Origin: Bemisia tabaci
Lineage: Eukaryota > Arthropoda > Insecta > Hemiptera > Aleyrodidae
DNA length: 64,000 nucleotides
Direction: 5' to 3'
Assembly (NCBI RefSeq): GCF_918797505.1
Contig: NC_092797.1
Coordinates: forward strand, 19,357,372-19,421,371
Shown here one piece after another: positions 11,070-20,703 of the stretch; the stretch's first letter is position 1; each line of letters starts with the position of its first letter. The translations under genes were made by a program, and so were the position numbers. The notes below the pieces were generated by a model. It saw only the letters and a list, made by a program, of their open reading frames with translations, had not been told where the DNA came from and made no database searches.

Positions 11070-13100
11070 CTACATATAGGAGATAATACAGAGCAGCTGT
11101 TCGACATAATACATCAGTGCCGCCTGACCTCTAGATTATCTGAGTCCTCGCCTGACAAAACCCACTATGAGAGTGCGACAGAAAATTAGCTGGTTCATTT
11201 AGCACGGAAAATGGATACAGGAATTAATTCTCTGGCACACCCTGAAAGTGAGTTAAAACTCATTAGATGTGGACTTTGGATAGCCAGAACTGGCAGAATA
11301 ATGAAAGCTATCGATTGAGACTGAGGCGACTAAAAATATTAGTTGTGATAAATATTTTTGGCTGCAACAGCATATCAACAGAGCATCTTCTTTGACGGAA
11401 AGTGGGCATTGAATGCCCAAGTTGAGAAATCTCTCATAAATACCTGCTTACTTTACCTGTCACTGTATTGATGTGAGAGTTACCTTAATCGGATGGTTGC
11501 AGAATCTCCCTGGCAATTCCCAGCATAGATATGATGGTGCTCCACATAATTAACTTACCGGCAGATTCAATCGTTCGATAGAATCGTATGAGAGGGATCA
11601 CATAGCATAGGATATAAAATTAAGCCTTGAATATAGGTGATATTTATACTTTAACCTTTGGTTCTCGGTCTACGGTATGAAAGGGACGGACTAATACAGA
11701 AGAACCATACATGACAAGTGGCTCCTAAATTGTCATTTATTTGAGTCCTTAGCTGAAAAGTTCATGCCTGAAGGTGTGACAGAAAATGGACTGTTTTTTT
11801 CCATCCTTGAAAGTAAAACAAAGAATCAAAATTGTACTCTCCGTTTTACCCTGATAACGCGTTTAAACTCAATCGCAGCCGACTCTGCATGACCAGAATT
11901 GGCAGATACAGACTCATAAAAATGAAATGTTATTGAAAGGAAAACCAAAAATTAAAGTGGTATTCTCTGTTGTACCCTGATAACGCACTGAAACTCAATC
12001 GCTGTTGACTCTGTATGACCAGCATTGGCAGCTAAAGGCTCCTGAAAATGAAATGTTATCAAACTGTTTCATTACAGTTCAGAAGATTCATGCTATTGAG
12101 ATCGAAATTTCAGTTGTGGTAACTGTAATTTTTGCTTGCAGAAGCATCAACTTTTACTGTTTATCTTTTCCAATGACGAGTGAACTGGTCACATTTCTTA
12201 AGATACAGAATGCCATAGCTTTAGAGACATCTCTCATAAAACTAAAAATATTGATAAATACTTACTTTGCTTACTGTCTTTATGAGACGGTATCACGCGT
12301 TTGCAATGTTATTACCGATGAGGAAATTGGAGCTTGGAGAAATTGCGATTCGAATGGTCAAAGGACCTGGCAGGCATAACTAGGTATAAGCAGCGTAAAT
12401 GATAGAGGTCCTGCACTGAGCTGCAGAATTTAGCTTGCATTCTATCATTAGTTCCAAGAATCCAAAAAAAAAATGTTGAATAATGTAAAACATAAAAGGT
12501 ATCCCTTAACACAGGTGATGCCTCTAATGTAAATCCTGGTTTTGTGCCTACTGTACACAGGAGATGGAACATTACATAGAAGTCCTATATTAAGAGCAGC
12601 TCTGAAGTTGTTGATTATCAGGGTTCTTGCCTGACACATTCACCCACTTTGAAGGTGTGACAGTAAATAGACTGGTTAATTTTATCATTGAAAATAAACC
12701 CATTATTAGTTAAACTGGCACTCTCCCTTTCACCCTGTTGCGCGTTTAAAGTCAATGTGTCTTTGTGGACTCTAGTTGACCAGAATGGCCAAATGGAGAA
12801 TCATAATGATGAAAGCTATAAAAGGATTTCATTGCAGCAGGCCGATTATTGAAAGTTTGAAGCAGTCTGATAAGAGATCGAAATGCGATATATTGCACGG
12901 TTAAGATAGGGCTGTCTTGCCTTGTCGTACTGACATAGTTTCAATAATCAGCATGCAGTTGAGAAAATTTATGCCATCACAACTAAAGTTTAATGTATAC
13001 CATCTCCTTATGAACGGAAACATTTAACGCAAGTACCAAGATGATTTCATATGATGTCTGGATAGGAATGCACATAGTAAACAAGTAAGTAGCAACTTTT
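11070..13100 (+). repeat. Decayed tandem array, units of about 0.6-0.9 kb
   Basis: The same ordered landmarks occur three times. AGGAGAT...GAGTCCT...GCCTGACA or similar is near 11080, 11700 and 12555. GACAGAAAAT or GACAGTAAAT is near 11177, 11780 and 12658. GACCAGAA with TGGC is near 11286, 11890 and 12778. CTCTCATAAA is near 11430 and 12230. The middle unit holds an extra partial duplication (11830-12060). Units are heavily diverged, with indels. The 124-codon frame at 12005-12379 lies wholly inside this array. Confidence 0.65.
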
Positions 13101-14061
13101 CGTTTCAGGCACATTGTGCCCAAGCATTGTGCCCTCAGTAATCAGAGAATCATAAAAGAAAACTCACTCACAACGAAAAAGGTACCTAGAGAGAGAAGGA
13201 ATCATGCAAAATCAAGAATGGTCACATTTGGAAGTATTATTCCTCGGGGCAGCATAAAATTGCAAATGTTTCGTGTGTACAATGAGAAAACCATTCAAGA
13301 AGTTATATTGTTATTAATTTCAGAAATAATATGACATAGAAAAAGAGACAGGGGCCAGGAGAAATTGAAATTGCAATGCTATTATGCTCAAACCCGATTC
13401 AAAATTTCCAATCGAAACAATAACATTATCATAACCTCTCTATGCACTATCTATGGCTTAGACTGCGCATTAGGAAATTTCGGCGAGACTAGAGTCCCTT
13501 CAGGCGGGACGATAGGCAACTCAGCAACACCCAGCAAGTCCGAGACCGAGACAATGGAAATGCCTGTCATGCCAGTGCCGTTGCCTGATACGGGTACTTT
13601 TCGTTCGTATATCCGGATGTATCCACTAAGCGGAAGGCGCGTCTTCACCCTGATTTACCCCGCTAGCTGTCTTACCTACCGCGCGACCTAGATTGCATTA
13701 TAAGTCAATGCGCTTTACTGTAGTTTCTATCGTTCGTAGCCAATGAGAATTAGGCATTACGTCAAGTGACCCAACTTTGTCACGATTTCAATACTGACCT
13801 GCGGTTTTTTTTCTGTGACGTACAGGGTGTGCCAAAAATATGGATCCTTCCTTACTGATGTCTCGAGAACGATTACAGATTATTGACATGCGGTTTGAAC
13901 GAAATTCCTTAAAAAAAGGTGGGCCGCTTTCGAGGGGGGGGGGGGGGGGGGTCGTTTCCTCTCTGCCTCGCGCCCGCGGGAACAACTTTTAAATTTAAAA
14001 TGGGAACTCTCTTTGCCTGATACTTCGTAGAAGTCATACCAAAAATACGTGATATCCTTCC
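13101..14061. other. No gene recognised; contains G run and a transposon-like motif
   Basis: ACAGGGTGTGCCAAAAATAT at about 13823 resembles termini of common arthropod transposons, but no partner end was found. A long G run lies near 13934-13951. The 108-codon frame at 13365-13691 overlaps an antisense frame and matches nothing I know. Confidence 0.4.
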
Positions 14062-14610
14062 AAAAAAACAAAAATGTGATTTTTGTACAAAATTTCGGCC
14101 CAATCCAAAAAATGTCACTAATTACCAAAAACAAAAAAAAAACAAAAAAAAAAACCAGGCACCCAAAAATATGATGGCAGTACCGTTTGGATTCATCATA
14201 TAAAAGGAAATGATATCAAAACGGCCCAATTTTCTCTTTCATGCCCATGCAATATACCAAACACCCCAACTTTTTTCACAAAAAAAAAATAAATAAATAC
14301 CTACAAGGTATGATGACCTGAACACGTTTATTGGATCCATCGCTTTAAAGGAGTATGATATTAAATCGGCCCAACTTCTCTGAAATATGCCCATCTCGGA
14401 TCAATAATTTTTTTGAGACCTTCCGACTCATCGCTGAGGAGACACTGATCATTACTTGACCCTTAGTATATGTCCTTGTTTAGATGTCAAAGAGTTCCTT
14501 ATGAGAACTGTAATGAATTTTTTTTCTTTGAAGAGATAAAATCAAAAAATCGTCATAAAATTGAAAAAAAAATTCGAAGAAAAAAAAAGGAATGGGCCGG
14601 CCGGCACGTA
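14062..14610 (+). repeat. Left arm of large inverted repeat (549 bp)
   Basis: Reverse complement of 14970-15518 with only a handful of differences, mostly in A/T run lengths. It runs from CAAAAATGTGATTTTTGTAC to ATGGGCCGGCCGGC. It contains A-rich tracts and no convincing ORF. Confidence 0.93.
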
Positions 14611-14969
14611 CAAAAAAAAGGGGGGAAATGTAGATACATTGGTATGCCCCAACATTTTGGCATGGGTGACCGACCCGGTCTTGCCAACATCCATGAAGTT
14701 GCTAAGAAAGAAGCATTGTAAGTAGGAGGCACATAATATTCGCAATAATACGCCAAGGTTCAGTAGTTTGTAAGGCCTTCTATCAGAAACAAACAAAGAA
14801 TATGGCATTGCTTGAAAGTTGTTAAGTTGTTCACTCATGTGTGAATATCTTTCAGTCTATCTTTCAATGACGATTTCAAGAAGGACTGATCCTCCTTTTG
14901 ACGATGATACTTGTTCATGTATATGTGAAAGAGAGACGATAATCACCCTATATTATCTACCACTTGTAT
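14611..14969. other. Spacer between the inverted-repeat arms
   Basis: 359 bp of single-copy sequence, no ORF of note. A transcript through both arms would fold into a hairpin with this as the loop. Confidence 0.6.
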
Positions 14970-15518
14970 GTACGGCCGGCCGGCCCATTCCTTTTTTTTT
15001 CTTCGAATTTTTTTTTCAATTTTATGACGATTTTTGATTTTATCTCTTCAAAGAAAAAAAATTCATTACAGTTCTCATAAGGAACTCTTTGACATCTAAA
15101 CAAGGACATATACTAAGGGTCAAGTAATGATCAGTGTCTCCTCAGCGATGAGTCGGAAGGTCTCAAAAAAATTATTGATCCGAGATGGGCATATTTCAGA
15201 GAAGTTGGGCCGATTTAATATCATACTCCTTTAAAGCGATGGATCCAATAAACGTGTTCAGGTCATCATACCTTGTAGGTATTTATTTATTTTTTTTTTG
15301 TGAAAAAAGTTGGGGTGTTTGGTATATTGCATGGGCATGAAAGAGAAAATTGGGCCGTTTTGATATCATTTCCTTTTATATGATGAATCCAAACGGTACT
15401 GCCATCATATTTTTGGGTGCCTGGTTTTTTTTTTGTTTTTTTTTGTTTTTGGTAATTAGTGACATTTTTTGGATTGGGCCGAAATTTTGTACAAAAATCA
15501 CATTTTTGTTTTTTTTTC
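14970..15518 (-). repeat. Right arm of large inverted repeat (549 bp)
   Basis: Mirror of 14062-14610 with the same estimated length. Near the inner boundary the arms diverge just beyond a GGCCGGCC palindrome. Confidence 0.93.
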
Positions 15519-16886
15519 ATACATACCTACATCCCTTTAAAAAAAAGTAAGAATAGAGGTGTTGAAATACCTTAATTGATCGCGATTCTGATTATGCAGT
15601 CTTACCGCGACAATATTTAAAAACCTACCTTAATTGCACAAAGAAATGAACGAAGATTTAACTTTAAGTGCACAATATAACGTTATTTCCTATTCGCTGT
15701 GACTATATTCACGTATTATGGCACACGACTATATTTGGGCGCGGATGAAAAGATTGTAGACCTTTAATTGATTCGATTATCAAGCCACGCAGAAAGGGAG
15801 CATACAAAGAGAATACAAGAAATCATGTACAGATTGAAATGTGCGCCCTCTAACACTTAGAATCTGATCTAAAACTAAGATTTTAGAAAATCATCAAACT
15901 TTGTGTATCCTGAAAATGTTAAGATGTTCATAGACAACGGAATAACTGCATGTAATTTATTCACACACAAGACAATTTGGTTGATTGTTGTTTTTTGTTT
16001 TTTTTTGTTTTACTTTTTTCAAGTAAAACACACTGCAGCTTCTTTCTTGCTCCTAATAATGAGCGACTAGCCTGAGAAGGACACATGACGCACCACCACC
16101 AAAGCAACTCATGATTGACAGCGTCATGAAGGTACACAATTGAGCCTCAAAAGTTTAAGCACGAGATCATCAGAAAGATGAACTGGATAAAAGGAGGAAA
16201 TTTACATGATTCTTATGATTAATTCCTCACCGGGTCATAGACTCAGCATGGTTGTCAAGTTTATGGATATGTCTCTCGAACCGCAGTACCAACTGCAAAG
16301 GAAAATCATTCGAATTTTATGCCACTTAATGCGGAATCGGATGAACAAATTTAAAATTTAGAATTTTTGATAAAATATCCAATTTGCATTTTTTAAGGGA
16401 GAGGGATAAAGTTACTTTACCCAAAAATTAGCACGACCACTTTTTCGGCTCATGGTAGCTCCTCATTTGAAATAGTGCAATATGCATGAAGAAAGTCAGT
16501 TTAAAGGTCGGTGAACAGTTTTAAAAAAAAATATTAAACGCTGATTCATTTTTTCAATGAGTAAAAAATGATAGAATTGAAACTAAATATACCTCATAAG
16601 TACTGTCAATTTTCGAAAACCCACTTTAAATTCACACTCAGGAAGAAAGTTCGTTTAAGGCACGCATTTAAGTCAGCCGCAAGCTTAAAATTTCCTTATC
16701 TTTTCCCCCGACCAAAGAATGATGCGTCTAGGCAGATTCATGTTACCCCCAAAGACAACAGTAATGAAATAAACCAAGATTGTTTAGGTGAATATTGCGG
16801 TCGTAACGATGCACAAGTAGGCATTTCCTGTTAACTTTGGCAAATAAGCGTGGTTTTCGAGACACGAAAAGCGTCAAACATCACAG
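15519..16886. other. No gene recognised
   Basis: A frame of 88 codons at 16568-16834 ends before the candidate exon that follows. I see no good splice junction linking the two. Confidence 0.4.
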
Positions 16887-17212
16887 GAATTAACTGTTGA
16901 ACTTTTGAGTCTTCGGGCCCGGGCGAAGGCTGAACTGGAAAGGGATCTGATTCTGACAGAGGTAACCAACATCATCATTACCCGTATATTATTATATCAA
17001 ATGATTGATAATGTCGATCTAAACAATACCCGAAGCCGCGATGCAGTATTGTTCTCCGACAGTCGATCAACTTCCAATATGCATCGAGAACAGAGCACAT
17101 TGGTGCCATGTTCGCGGGAAAAGGAAATAAATATGACACGATACAGACTTCACAACATTCAAAATCCTGAAAGTATCGGACGAATATTGAAACTCTTACA
17201 CAAGGATACAAG
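16887..17212 (+). CDS. Candidate internal coding exon (unknown protein)
   Basis: A 326-bp open stretch bounded by a possible acceptor (ATCACAG before 16887) and donor (AAG|GTAAAT at 17213). It encodes about 108 residues, starting ELTVELL and rich in charged residues, with HNIQNPESIGRILKLLHKD near its end. It enters in phase 0 and leaves in phase 2. I do not recognise a family and no neighbouring exon was found, so this may be chance. An antisense frame covers most of it. Confidence 0.22.
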
Positions 17213-17538
17213 GTAAATATCATTCGATTTTTTGCTCAAAAAGCTGCTTATCAATCATCATTAGGCAAAAAGAAATACGTTGACCAACGAATTTAACTTT
17301 TTCGACACTCGATTACATTTTTGTTTGTGGGATCTCCAAAATACATCGTCTCTTGTTGAGAAAAAGAATTCCTCTCGTGGGACTCAAAATTTAGGTCATG
17401 CGAATCTCCAAAATTTCCATACATCAAGATCATACATCAAAAAAGTTTAGGTCCAGTTGTCGAAGTTCGGGTCAAAAATCTAAAGTGCGTCAGTACTTAC
17501 GGTTGATTTCATCATGGAAAAAAAGAGGTTGGGTCTGT

Positions 17539-17760
17539 TGGATGATGGACATTTTCAATTAATTGTGGCGGTACCCCAATGCATTGTGGTAGTGCCCCAC
17601 TTAATTTTGGTAGTACCTCAATTCATTTTGGTTGTCCCCGTCCCCAATTCATTTTGGTAGTACCCTAATAAATTAGTTTACTCCCCTACACGTTGCGATA
17701 CTACCCCAATTCGAGATGCGGTACTACCACAACTAATTGAAAAAATGCTCATATCATCCA
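17539..17760. mobile_element. Fold-back with TGGATGAT ends
   Basis: The ends TGGATGATGGACATTTTCAA and the mirror with TTGAAAAAATGCTC and ATCATCCA form inverted repeats of about 40 bp. The left part of the interior is a short minisatellite. No coding capacity. Confidence 0.7.
17557..17665 (+). repeat. Minisatellite, about 5 units of 21 bp
   Basis: Consensus AATTCATTTTGGTAGTACCCC, with one unit enlarged by GTCCCC. It lies inside the fold-back at 17539-17760. Confidence 0.75.
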
Positions 17761-17927
17761 AAAACTTAGGGTAGGGCCACGCAATTTAAGGGGATAACCC
17801 CCAACATTTTTTTTCTGTGATAGAAGTTCCAAAAGAAGTTCTATCATACTTCAGATGTGTCATCCGAACTTCGGCAGCTGAACCTCGACTACTCGGATGC
17901 AATAACCGAAAACTTCAGAGATTCATA

Positions 17928-18156
17928 CACTGGAAAAAAAAACACATTGGATCTAGAGTCCAGACTCTTGAAAACATTGACAAGAAAAAATACTCATGAT
18001 TCAATCGGATTTTTGCTTGAATCAAAACGAAATCCGCTTAAATTAAGAGGCTTGTTTCTTGATTTAAGCTAGATTCTGATTAAATCAAGAGTACTTTTTC
18101 TTGTCGATGTTTTTAAGAGTCTAGACTCTGGATCCAATGTGTTTTTTTTTCCAGTG
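17928..18156. mobile_element. CACTGG-family palindromic MITE, copy C (nested)
   Basis: 229 bp, ends CACTGGAAAAAAAAACAC and TTTTTTTTTCCAGTG, with full-length fold-back structure. It is flanked by TA on both sides. The uninterrupted paralogous sequence near 24590 reads CCATATGACC where this site reads CATA-[element]-TATGATC, so the TA is a genuine 2-bp target duplication. Confidence 0.93.
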
Positions 18157-18202
18157 TATGATCTGAACTTCGAGTCCCATGCTCGAAGTTTTTCAGTGAT
18201 CG

Positions 18203-18910
18203 AACAGCTATTTTTTTTTTTTTTTTCAAATGAAAAATCTGGCAATTGAGACGGTGGTGTTTGCTTATCACCTCGAGCACGTGTGCGCGGCTGGGTTTAA
18301 ATAGTGACGCAGCCGGTGCAGACCTCGGGAGCTCACCTGTGGGTCGATTCTTGAATCGTTATCGAATGATCCCAATCGATAGAAAACCTATCTTAGCAAT
18401 GCTTTTTATCGATCGAGGTTATTCGATATATCGATTCAACAATCGCGCTGCCGACTGGACGCTCGGAGCTCCGTCCTTTAATTTATAACCTGTTGTAATT
18501 TAAATAAAAAACCTCGTTTTACGCGCAGAGTGCGTGGCGCTAGTCGGGCCCCCTCCGGTGATCCGGACGATGGTCTTTTGATCCTGGTCAGTTCTCTCTT
18601 GTAAGGCGCTTAGGCGCATGCGATGCGTCGTAAGCACTATTTATTTCCATCTCCAGCTCGAAACAACCGTTTAAACTTGTTGGGCATAGTATTACACTCA
18701 CCTATCGTCCGGAGCATCTAGACTCTGTTAAGACGTTTATCTAAGGTATACAAATATTCGTATGAATTGTTTCAGTCTCAATGTACGGTTATGTACTGAT
18801 TTTATCAATTGTATCGAGTTGGTGCTTAAATTGGAGATATTATCGATATTAATCAATATTGTTCGAACACACGGACACGACTTTATAAGGCCGCCAATAA
18901 TCTTAAAATT
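18203..18910. other. No gene recognised; cluster of ATCGAT-type sites
   Basis: Contains several ATCGA-rich palindromes between 18355 and 18440. No ORF of note. Confidence 0.4.
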
Positions 18911-19150
18911 ATAAGGTATCGGACCGCGTTTAGCAGAAAGGAATGACAAAGCCACATCAGCTGTAACTAAATTTTACCGGGCAATATCATTTTTACGAGA
19001 GAACGTTTGTATGGATTCCTTCCAAAATGTTAGGATTTTTCTTCGCGCTAGGAAGAAAATTCACTGGAATTTGCACAAAAATTTGCAGAAACGTTTTCAT
19101 GTAAATAATTAAAATGCCCAATTAAATTTGGCAAAGGCTGATGTGGCTCA
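18911..19150. mobile_element. CACATCAGCT fold-back family, copy 2
   Basis: Left end TTTAGCAGAAAGGAATGAC, GCCACATCAGCT. Right end ATTTGGCAAAGGCTGATGTG. Together they form the family's inverted ends. Non-coding interior. Abuts R1-type sequence beginning CAGGGCCGGATTAAGG. Confidence 0.72.
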
Positions 19151-19640
19151 GGGCCGGATTAAGGAGATGGCCACATGGGCTGCGGCCCATGGTGGCAAAA
19201 TGTAGGGGGCGGCAAATTTTGCAATAGTTTTGAATGTAGGCATCAAAAAAGAGAGAAAAAAATCGGATTCAGAAAATAAATTACAAACGAGAAAAGGCGA
19301 CAAAATCTCTCATTGCCTGAGAGTAAAAGTACAGTAATTTCTAATTTTGTCGTCTTTCGGTGATACAAGAGACAACACCTTTAATTATTCGAGTTAAGAG
19401 AGAAACCAAACACGCAAGTTGACCTGGAACGGAGCGGCGCGCGGTGCGGCGGTCGGCATAAAACGCATAGCGCCTACAAGGCTGCATGAATACTGCACGC
19501 ATTGCGTCAAATACACTGCGGTCAGCTGCAGTAGTCGGCTTGAAACGCATATCGCCTACAAGACTGCATGAATACTTCACGCATTGCGCCAATACAGTGC
19601 GGTCGGCGCGGCGGTGGAAGTTTAAATTTGTAATAAATTT
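19149..19640 (-). repeat. Dispersed repeat R1, copy 2 (reverse, two minisatellite units)
   Basis: 19250-19440 mirrors 1680-1830, and 19450-19620 mirrors the minisatellite part with two units (GCCTACAAG at 19472 and 19554). 19149-19210 carries the CAGGGCCGG start seen in other copies but in forward orientation, so it may be a separate fragment. Confidence 0.68.
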
Positions 19641-19650
19641 AAAAGTAATA

Positions 19651-19704
19651 GGCGCGAAGCGCCACAGGCGTTGGACCGCGAAGCGGTCAGGGTCTCGGGG
19701 ACCC
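19651..19704. other. Three consecutive short perfect hairpins
   Basis: GGCGCGAAGCGCC (19651-19663), GACCGCGAAGCGGTC (19674-19688) and GGGTCTCGGGGACCC (19690-19704). The first two contain GCGAAGC, known as an exceptionally stable DNA mini-hairpin. The role is unknown. It could be the structured end of a transposon. Confidence 0.85.
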
Positions 19705-20091
19705 GAAGGAGGCGATGTAAAGATACGGGAGTTTTAATCCGTAAAATTACCATCTTTTATTGTTCGGGAACAACGCCTCTGTCTTACATGTCAACAGGGC
19801 ACTTTCAATTTGCACTGGGCTTCCAAATAAACGGGGAGGCACTAGAGCAGCCCCGGAGAACGAGCAGGCTATATTGATCAAGTTGTAAACCTAGGGACGT
19901 AATTAATGTGCGTTGAGGGACCCGCGGCTCGGATTTGACAAGAGGATGCCCAGTCGTAACTCTTGTAAGGTGAGCCTCGAACGGGGTTGAGCCTAATGTA
20001 AAGGGGCATTTAATTGATAAAAAGACAATTGGACCTGATCGAAGGCGCGGAGGGAGCCAACGCGACGAGGGTGAGGACGCAAGTGGTCACA
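19705..20091. other. No gene recognised
   Basis: Slightly GC-richer than its surroundings. No feature identified. Confidence 0.4.
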
Positions 20092-20703
20092 CAGCCGTGA
20101 TAAGTAAGAACGGCGTATGAGCTATCAGGCGTTGCCAAATTTCCTTCGACGAATCACGAATTTTCAGGGAAATTTTTGGATATTTCTCCTCAGCTTTTTC
20201 AGAGGATTTCCTTCATGATTAGAGCTAAAACATTAGAGTACGTATATGGAGAGTATGGACATGTCGAAAATTTTGAGGTTAGGTGATGGAGCTTTAGACC
20301 CCAAAAAGGTAGGCAATCTATGAATTCAAATTATCTAGAATGATTTATAATCACAATTGTTGGGAACTTTCGTTGGTAAAGCACGTATTTGACTTGGTTT
20401 TTGCATAAACTTACTCATTTTTGCGGAAGAATGCTTATTTATGAATTTTCTTGTCCATTCTCGTTTGATATTGGAGTCTAAAGATTGACAGTAGCATTTT
20501 TTCGTTTTCAAAGGTTAACTACCCTTTTGGGCCCTGAGAGCTACATATTTCGAGCTGTCCGTACTCTCCCTTTATAGGTACTCTATAAAAAATCTGAAAA
20601 TTTCAAAGAAAATATTCATAAATTTCTTCAAAAATACATATTTTCAAAGAAGAAATTCGGCAACATTGGAATGTTTATACGTGGTTTTAACTTAGCACGG
20701 GAG
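20092..20703. mobile_element. CTGCC fold-back family, copy 2, interrupted by an hAT-like MITE
   Basis: Left end CAGCCGTGATAAGTAAGAAC, right end TTTTAACTTAGCACGGGAG, and inner GTTGCCAAATTTCC and AATTCGGCAAC match the other copies. The centre is split by 20234-20585. Confidence 0.75.
20234..20585. mobile_element. hAT-like MITE, copy 1 (nested)
   Basis: Ends TAGAGTACGTATAT and ATAGGTACTCTA. Flanks TAAAACAT (20226-20233) and TAAAAAAT (20586-20593) form an 8-bp target duplication with one mismatch. The interior is about 90 percent identical to the reverse complement of 39161-39514. Ends and 8-bp duplication fit the hAT superfamily. It has no transposase, so it is non-autonomous. Confidence 0.88.

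Larger units (their letters stand above)
17353..18202. mobile_element. CACGGAG fold-back element, interrupted by two insertions
   Basis: Left arm (17353-17510) and right arm (17860-17927 plus 18157-18202) align with the intact copy at 24368-24635: GTGGGAC, AGGTC, GTCGAAGTTCGGGTC and mirror images. The centre is occupied by a second fold-back (17539-17760), and the right arm is split by a CACTGG MITE (17928-18156). Confidence 0.72.

Noticed and set aside
12005..12379. 124-codon frame
   Set aside because: Lies within the decayed tandem array, and the parallel units do not keep the frame open.
13823..13843. ACAGGGTGTGCCAAAAATAT as a transposon terminus
   Set aside because: Motif familiar from arthropod elements, but no matching opposite end or target duplication was found nearby.
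13934..13951. Long G run (also near 47781-47797 and 5610-5624) as G-quadruplex or origin
   Set aside because: Simple homopolymers without surrounding structure. Length may also be an assembly artefact.
17817..18072. Frames shared between 17.9 and 24.8 kb
   Set aside because: They are translations of the CACTGG palindromic MITE copies, not a gene family.
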